Under the pieces are notes generated by a model. The model ran no database searches. It had not been told where the DNA came from and saw nothing but the letters and a program-made list of their open reading frames with translations. The position numbers were made by a program, and so were the translations under genes. Below, piece after piece: positions 45,051-52,934 of a stretch of 64,000 nucleotides of DNA. The stretch is from Serinicoccus chungangensis (GTDB lineage Bacteria > Actinomycetota > Actinomycetes > Actinomycetales > Dermatophilaceae), in assembly GCF_006337125.1 (NCBI RefSeq), contig NZ_CP040887.1:1674001-1738000 (forward strand). Reading direction: 5' to 3'. The first letter of the stretch is position 1. Every line of letters begins with the position of its first letter.

Positions 45051-45652
45051 CCGCCGGCACCCCCGAGGTCGTCGGCGAGACCGTGCTCGACGAGGACTGG
45101 TATGCCGTCGAGCTCACCGGCCGGGCGTGGACGGACTGCGTCCTGCGCGAGGTCGACCTCACCGAGGCGGTGACCTCCGGCTGCCGCTTCGTCGGCTGCA
45201 CGTTCGACCGCTGCCGGCTCAACGCCTCGGTCCACCGGCAGACCGCCTTCACCGCCTGCACGTTCACCGACACCTCCTTCTTCGACGCCACCCTCGAGGG
45301 GTGCCGGTTCGACGGCAGCAGCTTCTCCGGCTGCGACCTCCGCCCCCTCACCGTCACCGGCGGGTCGTGGTGGGGCGTGTCCCTGCGCGGGGCCGACCTG
45401 CGCGACCAGGACCTCTCCGGGATGCGTCTCACCGAGGCCGACCTGTCCGGCGCCGACCTGCGCAAGGCCTCGCTGCGGGGTGCCGACCTGTCCGGCGCCG
45501 TCCTGCGGGGCGTCCGCGCCGAGGGTGCCGACCTGCGGGCGGCGAGCCTCCTCGGGGCCGACCTGACCGACGCGGCCCTGCGCGGCACCCTCCTCGACCT
45601 GCCTGGCGCCCTCGCCGTCGCCGAGTCCCTCGGTGCGCTCGTCGAGCCCTGA
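45047..45652 (+). CDS. Pentapeptide-repeat protein
   Basis: 201 residues with A(D/N)LxX repeats in two blocks: a Cys-rich block (VLREVDLTEAVTSGCRFVGCT, FDRCRLNASVHRQTAFTACT) and a regular block (LRGADLRDQDLSGMRLTEADL, SGADLRKASLRGADLSGAV). These fold into a right-handed quadrilateral helix resembling B-DNA; some members (MfpA, Qnr) protect DNA gyrase. GTG 45047 overlaps the previous stop; GTG 45020 would be longer. No gyrase-binding evidence can be drawn. A GGTATGCC octamer (45099-45106) encodes WYAV near the N-terminus. Confidence 0.88.
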   Translation: MTAGTPEVVGETVLDEDWYAVELTGRAWTDCVLREVDLTEAVTSGCRFVGCTFDRCRLNASVHRQTAFTACTFTDTSFFDATLEGCRFDGSSFSGCDLRPLTVTGGSWWGVSLRGADLRDQDLSGMRLTEADLSGADLRKASLRGADLSGAVLRGVRAEGADLRAASLLGADLTDAALRGTLLDLPGALAVAESLGALVEP

Positions 45653-45697
45653 CCTCCCCCGCCCACCCGACCCTCGGCATACCCTCAGGAGCGACCC

Positions 45698-46474
45698 ATG
45701 CCCCTCATCCGGTGCGACTTCTTCTCCGACGCGCTCGAGCTGTCGACCTCGATGACGGTGGTCCTGCCGCAACGGGTGCAGACCCGGATCGGCACCGACG
45801 AGCCGCCGCCCTCGGAGGAGCCGCCGCCCGTGCTCTACCTCCTGCACGGGCTGAGCGACGACGACACGATCTGGTCGCGGCGGACCTCGATCGAGCGGTA
45901 TGCCGAGGCGCTGGGGCTGGCGGTCGTCATGCCCGCGGTGCACCGCAGCTTCTACACCGACATGCGGCACGGCGCCCGCTACTGGACCTTCGTCTCCCAG
46001 GAGCTCCCGGAGGTCGTCGCCCAGCTGTTCCGGGTCTCGACCGAGCGGGAGCGGACCTTCGTGGCGGGGCTCTCGATGGGCGGCTACGGCGCGCTGCAGC
46101 TGGCGCTGCGGCAGCCCGACCGGTTCGCCGCGGCGGCCTCGCTCTCCGGCGCCCTGGACCTGGAGGATCTCGTGCGACGCGGCGACCGCGACGAGACCCT
46201 GCGCCTGGTGCTGGGGGACGAGCCCGTCACGGGCACCCCGGGCGACCTGTTCCATCTGCTCGCCGGCTCCGAGACGGAGGCGCTGCCGCGGCTCTTCGTG
46301 GCCTGCGGCACCCAGGACGTCCTGCTGGGCCACTCCGAGCGGTTCGTCGCGCAGGCGCGGGCCCGCGGTCTCGACGTCACCGAGAGCTACGCCGCCGCGG
46401 ACCACACCTGGGACTACTGGGACGAGGTGATCCAGGAGGTGCTCGCCTGGCTGCCGCTCCCGCGCGGCGGATGA
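45698..46474 (+). CDS. Alpha/beta-hydrolase esterase (FrmB/esterase D-like)
   Basis: 258 residues. Motifs: VLYLLHGLSDDDTIWSR (oxyanion region), nucleophile elbow GLSMGGYGALQLAL with Ser about residue 127, and the catalytic His near the end in AADHTWDYWDEVI. It resembles S-formylglutathione hydrolase and antigen-85-like esterases; no signal peptide is present, so it is cytoplasmic. An AGGAG ribosome-binding site lies 6 nt before the ATG, and a GGCATACC octamer at 45676-45683 lies upstream. The substrate is not known. Confidence 0.92.
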   Translation: MPLIRCDFFSDALELSTSMTVVLPQRVQTRIGTDEPPPSEEPPPVLYLLHGLSDDDTIWSRRTSIERYAEALGLAVVMPAVHRSFYTDMRHGARYWTFVSQELPEVVAQLFRVSTERERTFVAGLSMGGYGALQLALRQPDRFAAAASLSGALDLEDLVRRGDRDETLRLVLGDEPVTGTPGDLFHLLAGSETEALPRLFVACGTQDVLLGHSERFVAQARARGLDVTESYAAADHTWDYWDEVIQEVLAWLPLPRGG

Positions 46475-46506
46475 GCCCAGAGCTCGGCTCGTCGCCCCTG
46501 TCCGGG

Positions 46507-46968
46507 TCAGCGGCGCGTGGGCAGGTGGCTCATCTCCTCCCCCACCGGGAGGACCCCGCGCATCGCCCGTCGCACCGCGCACACGACCGAGAAGGGGTCG
46601 GCGTCCTTGAGCACGAAGCCGAAGGCGCCCGCGGCCATGGCGGCCCCGACGAGACGCTTCTCCGCGAACGCGGTGAGGATGACCACCTTGGCCTGCGGCC
46701 ACTGCTCCAGGATGCTCGCCGTCGCGTCGACGCCGTTCATCACCGGCATGGCGATGTCCATGAGGACCACGTCAGGGCGTTCGCGGAGCACCACCGCCGT
46801 GCCGGTCAGGCCGTCCGGGGCCACCCCGCAGACCAGCAGGTCGGGCTCCTCCCCGAGTGCGGCGCCCAGGCCGGCCCGGATCATGTGATGGTCGTCCACG
46901 AGGACGACGCGGGCCGGAGGTCCGGTCAGCGGCGCGCAGTCGCGCCGGGCAGCCACGTCGATGTCCAT
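46507..46968 (-). CDS. Receiver-only response regulator
   Basis: 153 residues with a REC domain: acidic pair DD at 25-26, phospho-acceptor D71 (VVLMDIAMPVMNG), T99 and K121 (GFVLKDADP). It looks like a NarL/FixJ regulator whose HTH is absent: the chain ends at GEEMSHLPTRR soon after the receiver. It may act as a phosphate sink or a protein-interaction regulator for the histidine kinase upstream. Its ATG has TAGGGT 5 nt upstream, and two CCTTGCG heptamers lie 10 bp further upstream (46990-47007), so it has its own promoter in the 54-bp gap after the kinase gene. Confidence 0.88.
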   Translation of the reverse strand: MDIDVAARRDCAPLTGPPARVVLVDDHHMIRAGLGAALGEEPDLLVCGVAPDGLTGTAVVLRERPDVVLMDIAMPVMNGVDATASILEQWPQAKVVILTAFAEKRLVGAAMAAGAFGFVLKDADPFSVVCAVRRAMRGVLPVGEEMSHLPTRR

Positions 46969-46989
46969 GCCTCACCCTAGGAGTCGGTG

Positions 46990-47007
46990 CCTTGCGCAGA
47001 CCTTGCG
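46990..47007. promoter_or_regulatory. CCTTGCG heptamer pair, possible SARP operator
   Basis: CCTTGCG at 46990-46996 and 47001-47007, 4-bp spacer, 11-bp periodicity. On the minus strand the pair lies 10 bp upstream of TAGGGT (46974-46979), overlapping the expected -35 region of the receiver-only regulator. The same pair recurs at 54680-54697. Confidence 0.55.
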
Positions 47008-47022
47008 GCGGTGGTCCGGGTG

Positions 47023-48369
47023 TCAGGCGAGGACGCGGTCAGGACGGAAGCGGACCACGAGCTCGCTGCCCCCGCCCGGTCCACCCACGAGGACCAGGTC
47101 CCCGTCCAGGTCCGCCACGGCCTCGCGCAGGAGCGAGAGCCCGAAGTGGTTCTCGTGGGTGTCCTGAGCACGCAGGGCCGTGGCGCCGTCCCCGGGACCG
47201 GCACCGTCGTCACGGACGGTGACGCGCACGTGGGGGGCCTCCTGCGCCACCTCGATCACGGCCTGCCGGGCCCCGCTGTGCCGGAGCACGTTGCGGGTGC
47301 CCTCTCGGGCGACGCGGTAGACGAGGGAGCGGGCCGAGGGTGAGAGCCGGTCCAGCTCGGCGAGGACACGCACCTCGGTCTGCACCCCCTGCTCCTCCGT
47401 GCGGGCCGCCAGGTCCTCCAGCGCCTGCTGCAGCCCGTCTCCCCGCAGGTCGACCGGCCGGATGTCGGCGATGAGGTCGCGGATCGTGGAGATGTTGCGG
47501 CGCATGGCCTCCTGGATCTGCGTCACCATCGCGTGCTCCGCCGCGCTCTCGGGAATCGCCCGGCGCAGCATCGGGAGGATGTAGCCGATCCCGGAGAGGT
47601 CCTGGACGACCGTGTCGTGCATGACCTCGCTGAGCCGACGTCGCTCGACGCGCGAGGCCTGGAGGGCCTGCCGCGTGAGGCGGGCCCGGTCGCGCTCCAC
47701 CCGTCGCGCGGTCGACAGGGTCAGGGGCAGGATGAGGGCGGCGAAGAGCAGGAGGGAGCCCAGGGTGGTCGGGAGCAGCAGCCGCAGCACCTGCGCCTGG
47801 CTGTCCCCGAGGTGGGACGTGGGCCAGTACCACTCGAGGACGAACGGTGCGCCGTCCGCCCCCCGTGCCGTGGCGTAGACCTCCAGGACGAGCTCACCCT
47901 CACCTCCGCCGGCGTGCGTCTCCCGGGAGAAGTGCGAGACCACCCCGGATCCGCCGACGAGGTCGCGGACCTCCTGCTCGAAGGACACGGTCGTGCCGAC
48001 GGCGTCGGGCTCGGCCGACCACATGACGAGCCCGTCCGCGTCGTACACGGCGGCGTGGCTGATCGAGTCGTCCAGCAGGCGGTTGTCGAGGTCTTGGACC
48101 AGCGGGCTGTCCTGCATGTCCTGCAGGGTCGCTGCGTCCAGCTCCGGGGCGGCGATGACCCGCGTGAAGGTCAGGGTGCGGACCTCGGCCTCGCGGGTGG
48201 CGATGGAGCGCGCCACGGCGTTGGACATCACGGCGGTCAGCACGGAGACCACCACCAGGGTGATGCCGCCCAGGACCAGGAAGCGGCTCATCGCCTCACG
48301 GACGACGGACCGGTCCTTCTCGACCGGTGCTGGCGGGCGCGGCGCGCCGTTCCCCCGCGGCCCGCTCAC
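47023..48369 (-). CDS. Sensor histidine kinase, NarL/DesK type (HisKA_3)
   Basis: 448 residues from GTG 48369. Transmembrane helices at about 31-52 and 196-217 enclose an extracytoplasmic sensor (about 53-195). The dimerisation/phosphorylation helix has VERRRLSEVMHDTVVQDLSG with His251, and the HATPase_c domain has VRVTVRDDGAGPGDG. It should phosphorylate the NarL-type regulator encoded directly upstream, whose stop overlaps this start (GTGA), and perhaps the receiver-only protein downstream. The ligand is unknown; the copper-oxidase neighbours suggest envelope or metal stress as an inference. Confidence 0.93.
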   Translation of the reverse strand: MSGPRGNGAPRPPAPVEKDRSVVREAMSRFLVLGGITLVVVSVLTAVMSNAVARSIATREAEVRTLTFTRVIAAPELDAATLQDMQDSPLVQDLDNRLLDDSISHAAVYDADGLVMWSAEPDAVGTTVSFEQEVRDLVGGSGVVSHFSRETHAGGGEGELVLEVYATARGADGAPFVLEWYWPTSHLGDSQAQVLRLLLPTTLGSLLLFAALILPLTLSTARRVERDRARLTRQALQASRVERRRLSEVMHDTVVQDLSGIGYILPMLRRAIPESAAEHAMVTQIQEAMRRNISTIRDLIADIRPVDLRGDGLQQALEDLAARTEEQGVQTEVRVLAELDRLSPSARSLVYRVAREGTRNVLRHSGARQAVIEVAQEAPHVRVTVRDDGAGPGDGATALRAQDTHENHFGLSLLREAVADLDGDLVLVGGPGGGSELVVRFRPDRVLA

Positions 48370-49007
48370 CGGCCGCCCACCCTGAGCAGGCCGCGCTCCA
48401 CCGCGGCGGAGACGGCGGCATGGGGGGTGTCGACACCGAGCGCGGTGAGCACCACTGCGACCTGCTGGTGCACCGTGGCCTCGTCCGTCCCGAGCTCGCG
48501 GGCCATCTCCTGGACGCCGAGCCCCGCCGCCAGCAGGCGCAGCACCTCCCCGGCGCGGGGGTCGAGACCGGCGGCCGCCAACCGGTCCTCCTGCCGACGC
48601 GGGGCCGGGATGCCGTCGCCGTGGACGAACGAGCCGCGCGCCGACCGACGGACCAGCTCGAGGAGGGCCTCGATCTGTCCGTCCTTCGCCACCAGCCCGC
48701 TCACGCCGGCCTCGACGGCCCGCTGGACCAGCCGGGTGTCGGCGAAGGCCGTCAGCACGATGACGCGGGTGCGGGGCAGGTCTGCCAGCAGCTCCCGGGC
48801 GACCGCGATGCCGTCCCCGTCGCCGAGCCGCACGTCCATCAGCACGATGTCCGGGGTGAGCGCGCGCGCCTGCCGGACCGCGGAGGAGGCGTCGTGCGCC
48901 ACCCCCACGCACTCCAGGTCGGGCTCGGCCGCCAGGGTCGAGGACAGCAGCTGGGCGACGAGCTGGTGGTCGTCCACCAGCAGCACCGTCTCGACCCCCT
49001 GCCCCAT
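48366..49007 (-). CDS. NarL/LuxR-type response regulator
   Basis: 213 residues: receiver domain with DD at 12-13, D58 (DIVLMDVRLGDGDG) and Lys in LVAKDGQ; C-terminal HTH (about 150-205; LDPRAGEVLRLLAAGLGVQEMA, ELGTDEATVHQQVAVVLTAL). The HTH is of LuxR type although the recognition-helix sequence is divergent (DEATVHQQV rather than SxxTVKxHV). It is the cognate partner of the kinase encoded downstream with a GTGA overlap and follows the SARP-type gene by 2 bp, making one operon. Confidence 0.92.
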   Translation of the reverse strand: MGQGVETVLLVDDHQLVAQLLSSTLAAEPDLECVGVAHDASSAVRQARALTPDIVLMDVRLGDGDGIAVARELLADLPRTRVIVLTAFADTRLVQRAVEAGVSGLVAKDGQIEALLELVRRSARGSFVHGDGIPAPRRQEDRLAAAGLDPRAGEVLRLLAAGLGVQEMARELGTDEATVHQQVAVVLTALGVDTPHAAVSAAVERGLLRVGGR

Positions 49008-49009
49008 GT

Positions 49010-49933
49010 CTACCCCCGCCGTCCGACCGACCCGGCGGAACGACCCCACCGCGTCAGGGCCTCCGACGCCGCCGCCGCCAGCTCGGCGTCGAGGGCCGGA
49101 GCACGGACCCCGGGGGTGAGGTCCAAGGCCTCGCGCAGGAGCTGGAGCAGCAGCCGGAGGTGCTCGGCGTCCGCGCCACCGTCGACAGCCGGCCCGTCGT
49201 CGCGCAGGACGGTCAGGTAGAGCTCGCGCGCCTCGCGGCCGGGACGCTCCCCGAGCTCGTCCAGGAGGAGGTCCTGGAGACGGAGGAAGACCCTGATGGC
49301 CTCGGCACGCCTCCCGGTCCACCAGTGGGCCCGCATGAGCTGCGTCGCGGCCTCCTCCGACGTCGGACGCACGCCGAGGGCGCGGCTCGCGGCGGTCACC
49401 GCGAGCGTGAGGTCGCCCACGACGAGCGCCGCCCGTGAGGCGCGCAGGCACAGCGCGTACTCCGTGCGCGACCAGTCCTCGCGGGCCTCCTCCGCCCAGG
49501 GCGCGTAGGGCTCGTCCTCGAGCAGGCGGGCCGCCGCGAGATCGAGGGCCGCGGCGGCGCTCACCACGGCGGCCGCCGAGGGCTCGTCCGCTGCACGGTC
49601 CGCCAGGGCTCGTGCCTCGTCGAGGTCGACGCGCACCCGCCCCGGGTCGAGGACGTAGCCGGCCGGCGTCGTCCTCAGCGCGGACGACCGCCCGGGCCCC
49701 AGCCCCGCCGTCCGCCTCAGGACGCAGACGTCGCTGTCGAGGGTCTGCTGGAAGGACCGTGGGGGACGCCCCTCCCAGAGCACCTCGGCCAACCGGTCCT
49801 TGGACACGGGATGGCCGGGCGAGAGCGCCAGGAGCGCGAGGATGCGCGCGTGCTTGCCGGTCAGGTGCACAGCGTCGCCCTCCGGTCCCACGACACGGGT
49901 GGGGCCGAACAGCACGATCCTCGTCACCGCCAT
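49010..49933 (-). CDS. SARP/AfsR-like transcriptional activator (wHTH + BTAD)
   Basis: 307 residues: OmpR-like winged helix (about 5-95: TRIVLFGPTRVVGPEGDAVHL, LTGKHARILALLALSPGHPVSK, LAEVLWEGRPP, TTPAGYVLDPG) and a BTAD helical domain (about 100-250). SARPs activate transcription by binding tandem heptamers with 11-bp periodicity that overlap the -35 region. Exactly such pairs occur at 46990 and 54680 beside the flanking genes. The gene heads the SARP-regulator-kinase operon; an AAGGGAG sequence precedes the ATG. Most SARPs control secondary-metabolite clusters; none is visible here. Confidence 0.88.
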   Translation of the reverse strand: MAVTRIVLFGPTRVVGPEGDAVHLTGKHARILALLALSPGHPVSKDRLAEVLWEGRPPRSFQQTLDSDVCVLRRTAGLGPGRSSALRTTPAGYVLDPGRVRVDLDEARALADRAADEPSAAAVVSAAAALDLAAARLLEDEPYAPWAEEAREDWSRTEYALCLRASRAALVVGDLTLAVTAASRALGVRPTSEEAATQLMRAHWWTGRRAEAIRVFLRLQDLLLDELGERPGREARELYLTVLRDDGPAVDGGADAEHLRLLLQLLREALDLTPGVRAPALDAELAAAASEALTRWGRSAGSVGRRG

Positions 49934-50076
49934 CAGCGGCTCCCTTCTGGTGCCCGCGGGTCACGGCGCGGGTAAGGACAGCGTAGGGGTCACCAGCCGT
50001 CGGCGTACAGGACCAGTGACCTGCCCCCAGAGCACCCTGGCGACGGCCAGATACATCGCCCTCGTGACGCAGCGCC
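49934..50076. other. 143-bp upstream region of the SARP operon
   Basis: A stretch without an evident gene that must contain the SARP promoter on the minus strand. I see no CCTTGCG pair here and no clear TANNNT at leaderless distance; the AAGGGAG ribosome-binding site implies a leadered mRNA. Confidence 0.4.
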
Positions 50077-50116
50077 GAGGGCCGTGGCCCGGGCATCGAC
50101 CCGGACCACGGCCCTC
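50077..50116. terminator. 16-bp stem hairpin after the secreted-protein gene
   Basis: GAGGGCCGTGGCCCGG (50077-50092), loop GCATCGAC, CCGGACCACGGCCCTC (50101-50116), with one mismatch. On the minus strand it begins 49 bp after the stop of the PKD-like protein gene, closing the oxidase-peptidase-secreted-protein operon. Confidence 0.75.
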
Positions 50117-50164
50117 CTCGCCCGCCGGCGTGGCTCCAGCCACGCGTGCTCGGCAGGAGCGGGG

Positions 50165-52327
50165 CTACTGCCGCTGGATGCTGGCCACCGTGGACCCGCC
50201 GCGGGTCGACTCGACGATGACCTGCGTGGCCGTGCCCGGGTTGACACCACCGCGCACGCGCACCTCCCAGTCGCCGGGAGCGCCCGCGGTGACCGGGACG
50301 CTGACGAGGCTCTCACCCACGAGAGCGCCGCGGCTGCCGTCGGCCCGGCGGACGTAGACCCGGACCGTGTTGACCGAGGTGACCGATGCCGTCCCGGCGA
50401 CCCGCCACTCCGCCTTCCCGGCGCGGTACTGCGCCGAGGAGACGGTCAGGACGTCGACGACCTGGCTGACGCCGACCTCGGTGCTCGCGGTCACGCCGTC
50501 GGCGTTGGTGACGGTCAGCTCGAAGGTCAGCGGCGCCGGGGTAGCGGGCATGGTGAACGAGAACGCCGACGCCGAGGGTTCGATGACGACCGGTGCGCCG
50601 CCCGTCTGGGTCCAGGCGTAGCTCACCGCGTTCTGGCTCGCGGCTCCGGAGACCGTGACCTTCTGCCCCACCATGGCGGCGGACGGACTCGCGCTGGCGG
50701 TCGCCACCGGCGCGGGGGCCGGGGGCCGCTCGGCGAGCACCTCGACCACGAACGGCGCGGTGGTGCTCGTCTGACCGGCCGGACCTGTGGCGGTCAGCGT
50801 CACCTCGAGCGTCCCGCCCTCGGCGGGAGCGGTGAACGTGACCCGGTCGCTCGTGGCGCCGGTGATGCCGACGTCCGGACCACCGGTCTGCTCCCACCGC
50901 AGGCTCTCGGCGTTGAGCGACGCGTCGCTCAGCGTGACCTCATCGCCGGCGACCGCCTGGACTGGACCGGAGATCGCGGCGATCGTCGCCGCGCGCTCCC
51001 CGGCGGGTCCGCCGCCGACGGTGACGGCGGCGGTGTCCTTGCCCCCGCCGGAGGACGTCACGGTCACGGTGGCCGGGGCGGCGCCCGTCTCCACGGTCGC
51101 GGCGCCGTGGTCGAGGGTGACCGGCTCCCCGACCCCGGTGAGGGTCAGCGTGGGTGGGTCGACCTCGTCGGTCGAGGACGCCCGGACGGTGAGCCTGTCC
51201 TGGTCGGTGTCGTACGTCGCTTCCGTGATGGTGACGCCGTCCGTGACGGGGAGGGACCGGGATGCGTGCGGCTCGTCCGTCTCGTTGGTGAACGTGACGG
51301 TCGAGGGCGTCGTCGCCCCCAGCGCGACACGACCGAAGTAGCGGTTGCCGTCGGCGTCGAGGGTGGTCCTGCTCACGCCGCTGCCGGAGACGCTGACCGA
51401 CCTGAAGGTGCCGGTCGTGGCGAAGACGTCGAGGTAGCGGCCGTCCCCGTTCTCGACCAGGGTCGCCGCCCGTGGTTCGATGCCGGTGTTCGTCGACACC
51501 TTGCCCATGACGGAGAACTCGTCGGTCGTCGCCAGCAGCACCTTCTCCCCGGTGTCGAGCACCTGCTCGACGCGGAAGTAGTTGGTGTCGTAGGGGCTGC
51601 CGGTCACCGTCGTCAGCGCGCCGGGGTCACCGACGTAGGTCCCCAGGTCGGTCGTGACCAGTCCACCGGTGGACACGAGGAAGGGGTTGATCCGGGACCG
51701 CAGCGCCAGCCCGAAGCTGCCGGGCGACGGGGTGATGTCCTCGACGTAGCGGAAGTCGTCGAAGTCCGAGGAGGTCACCGTGAAGGTGTCCTCGCCGTAG
51801 GGGTGGGTGACGACGTAGGTCCCCGGCTCGGGGAAGTCGATGTCGAAGCGCTGCCGTCCGAAGACCACCTGGTCCCCGTCGACCGCCTCGCCGTTGGCCA
51901 TGGTCGCCTCGAGCCCGCTGGTCAGGGTCGCGCTGCCGCCTCCGGGCATGTCCAGGCTCGCACCGGCCAGGAAGTAGAACGACTCCAGCGGCCAGTTCTC
52001 CGGGAAGCTCACCGGGGCGTCCGGGTCGGGCATCTCGCCGCGCAGGAAGGCCGGGTCGCAGTAGGGGTCCTCGATGTCGAGGCACTGCTGCAGCCGGAGG
52101 CCGTTGCTGTCCTCGTACCACGTGGGGTAGCCGTGCTCGCCGCTGACGGGTCCGAAGGCGGCGAGCTGGACCGGGTTGGGCCTCGTGACGGTCGCGAGCG
52201 CCGCGCCGGTGCCGGTCGCCAGCAGCGCTGCCGCGACCGAGACCGAGACGAGGCGGCGGCGTCCGTCGCGACGTGCAGGGTGCAGGCGCCGGCCAGGCCG
52301 CGCCCGCAGGAGCTGGTGGATGGTCAT
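50165..52327 (-). CDS. Secreted multidomain protein with PKD/Ig-like repeats
   Basis: 720 residues with a signal peptide (basic start, then VSVSVAAALLATGTGAALA, cleavage near residue 46). An N-terminal module (about 50-330) with PTWYEDSNGLRLQQCLDIED and VSFPENWPLESFYFLAGASLD is seen, to my knowledge, in secreted proteins without assigned function. Two Ig/PKD-like domains follow (about 460-560 SLRWEQTGGPDVGITG; 560-650 VSYAWTQTGGAPVVI), then a C-terminal beta domain. No LPXTG or C-terminal membrane anchor is present, so it is probably released or wall-associated. AAGGAGA precedes the ATG. It lies 76 bp after the signal peptidase gene. Confidence 0.8.
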   Translation of the reverse strand: MTIHQLLRARPGRRLHPARRDGRRRLVSVSVAAALLATGTGAALATVTRPNPVQLAAFGPVSGEHGYPTWYEDSNGLRLQQCLDIEDPYCDPAFLRGEMPDPDAPVSFPENWPLESFYFLAGASLDMPGGGSATLTSGLEATMANGEAVDGDQVVFGRQRFDIDFPEPGTYVVTHPYGEDTFTVTSSDFDDFRYVEDITPSPGSFGLALRSRINPFLVSTGGLVTTDLGTYVGDPGALTTVTGSPYDTNYFRVEQVLDTGEKVLLATTDEFSVMGKVSTNTGIEPRAATLVENGDGRYLDVFATTGTFRSVSVSGSGVSRTTLDADGNRYFGRVALGATTPSTVTFTNETDEPHASRSLPVTDGVTITEATYDTDQDRLTVRASSTDEVDPPTLTLTGVGEPVTLDHGAATVETGAAPATVTVTSSGGGKDTAAVTVGGGPAGERAATIAAISGPVQAVAGDEVTLSDASLNAESLRWEQTGGPDVGITGATSDRVTFTAPAEGGTLEVTLTATGPAGQTSTTAPFVVEVLAERPPAPAPVATASASPSAAMVGQKVTVSGAASQNAVSYAWTQTGGAPVVIEPSASAFSFTMPATPAPLTFELTVTNADGVTASTEVGVSQVVDVLTVSSAQYRAGKAEWRVAGTASVTSVNTVRVYVRRADGSRGALVGESLVSVPVTAGAPGDWEVRVRGGVNPGTATQVIVESTRGGSTVASIQRQ

Positions 52328-52403
52328 GATGGGTCTCCTTCGACGATGTCGGGTCTCGGGGTGGGATGGGCGTGGTGGCGGTCGGGGCCGGCCGGATCGG
52401 GGC

Positions 52404-52934
52404 TCAGGGGTCGATCACCGTCCCCCGCACGGCCTCCAGCGGGACCGGCCCGTAGGTGCGTGAGTCGATGGAGTCGAAGCGGTTGTCCCCGAGGACGAAC
52501 AGCTCGTCGGCACCGACGACCACCGGCCCGAAGAAGACGCCGTCCAGGGTGCGCAGATCCACGTACGGCTCCTGGACCGCCTCGCCGTTCACGTGCAGCA
52601 CCGCGTCCTCGATGCGGACGGTGTCGCCCTCGAGCCCCACGACCCTCTTGATGACCGGTCCGTCCGGGCTGTCGAAGAGCACCAGGTCCTGGTACCCCGG
52701 GTCCTGCCAGGTCAGCGAGACACGCTCGACGAGCACCGTTGACCCCTCCGGCAGGGTCGGCGCCATGGAGTCGGAGACGACCTCGAACGGGGTCACCACC
52801 CACGTGCGCACCACCAGGACCAGCCCCAGGACCAGCAGCGAGGCGAACGCCCACCGCCAGCCGGAGGCATGCCTGCGACGTCCCGGGGCGGCGGGTCCAC
52901 CGGCCCGGTCCGGGCCGGCCAGGACGGTACTCAC
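52404..52934 (-). CDS. lepB: Signal peptidase I
   Basis: 176 residues, short. One N-terminal membrane helix (about 27-45, WAFASLLVLGLVLVVRTWVV), catalytic Ser56 in VVSDSMAPTL and catalytic Lys96 in VIKRVVGLEGD, then GDNRFDSIDSRTYGPV. Being encoded between a multicopper oxidase and a secreted protein, it may be a dedicated peptidase for the latter, as in pilin or surface-protein loci; that is inference. The start is a GTG overlapping the oxidase stop (GTGA). The housekeeping signal peptidase is presumably elsewhere. Confidence 0.93.
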   Translation of the reverse strand: MSTVLAGPDRAGGPAAPGRRRHASGWRWAFASLLVLGLVLVVRTWVVTPFEVVSDSMAPTLPEGSTVLVERVSLTWQDPGYQDLVLFDSPDGPVIKRVVGLEGDTVRIEDAVLHVNGEAVQEPYVDLRTLDGVFFGPVVVGADELFVLGDNRFDSIDSRTYGPVPLEAVRGTVIDP

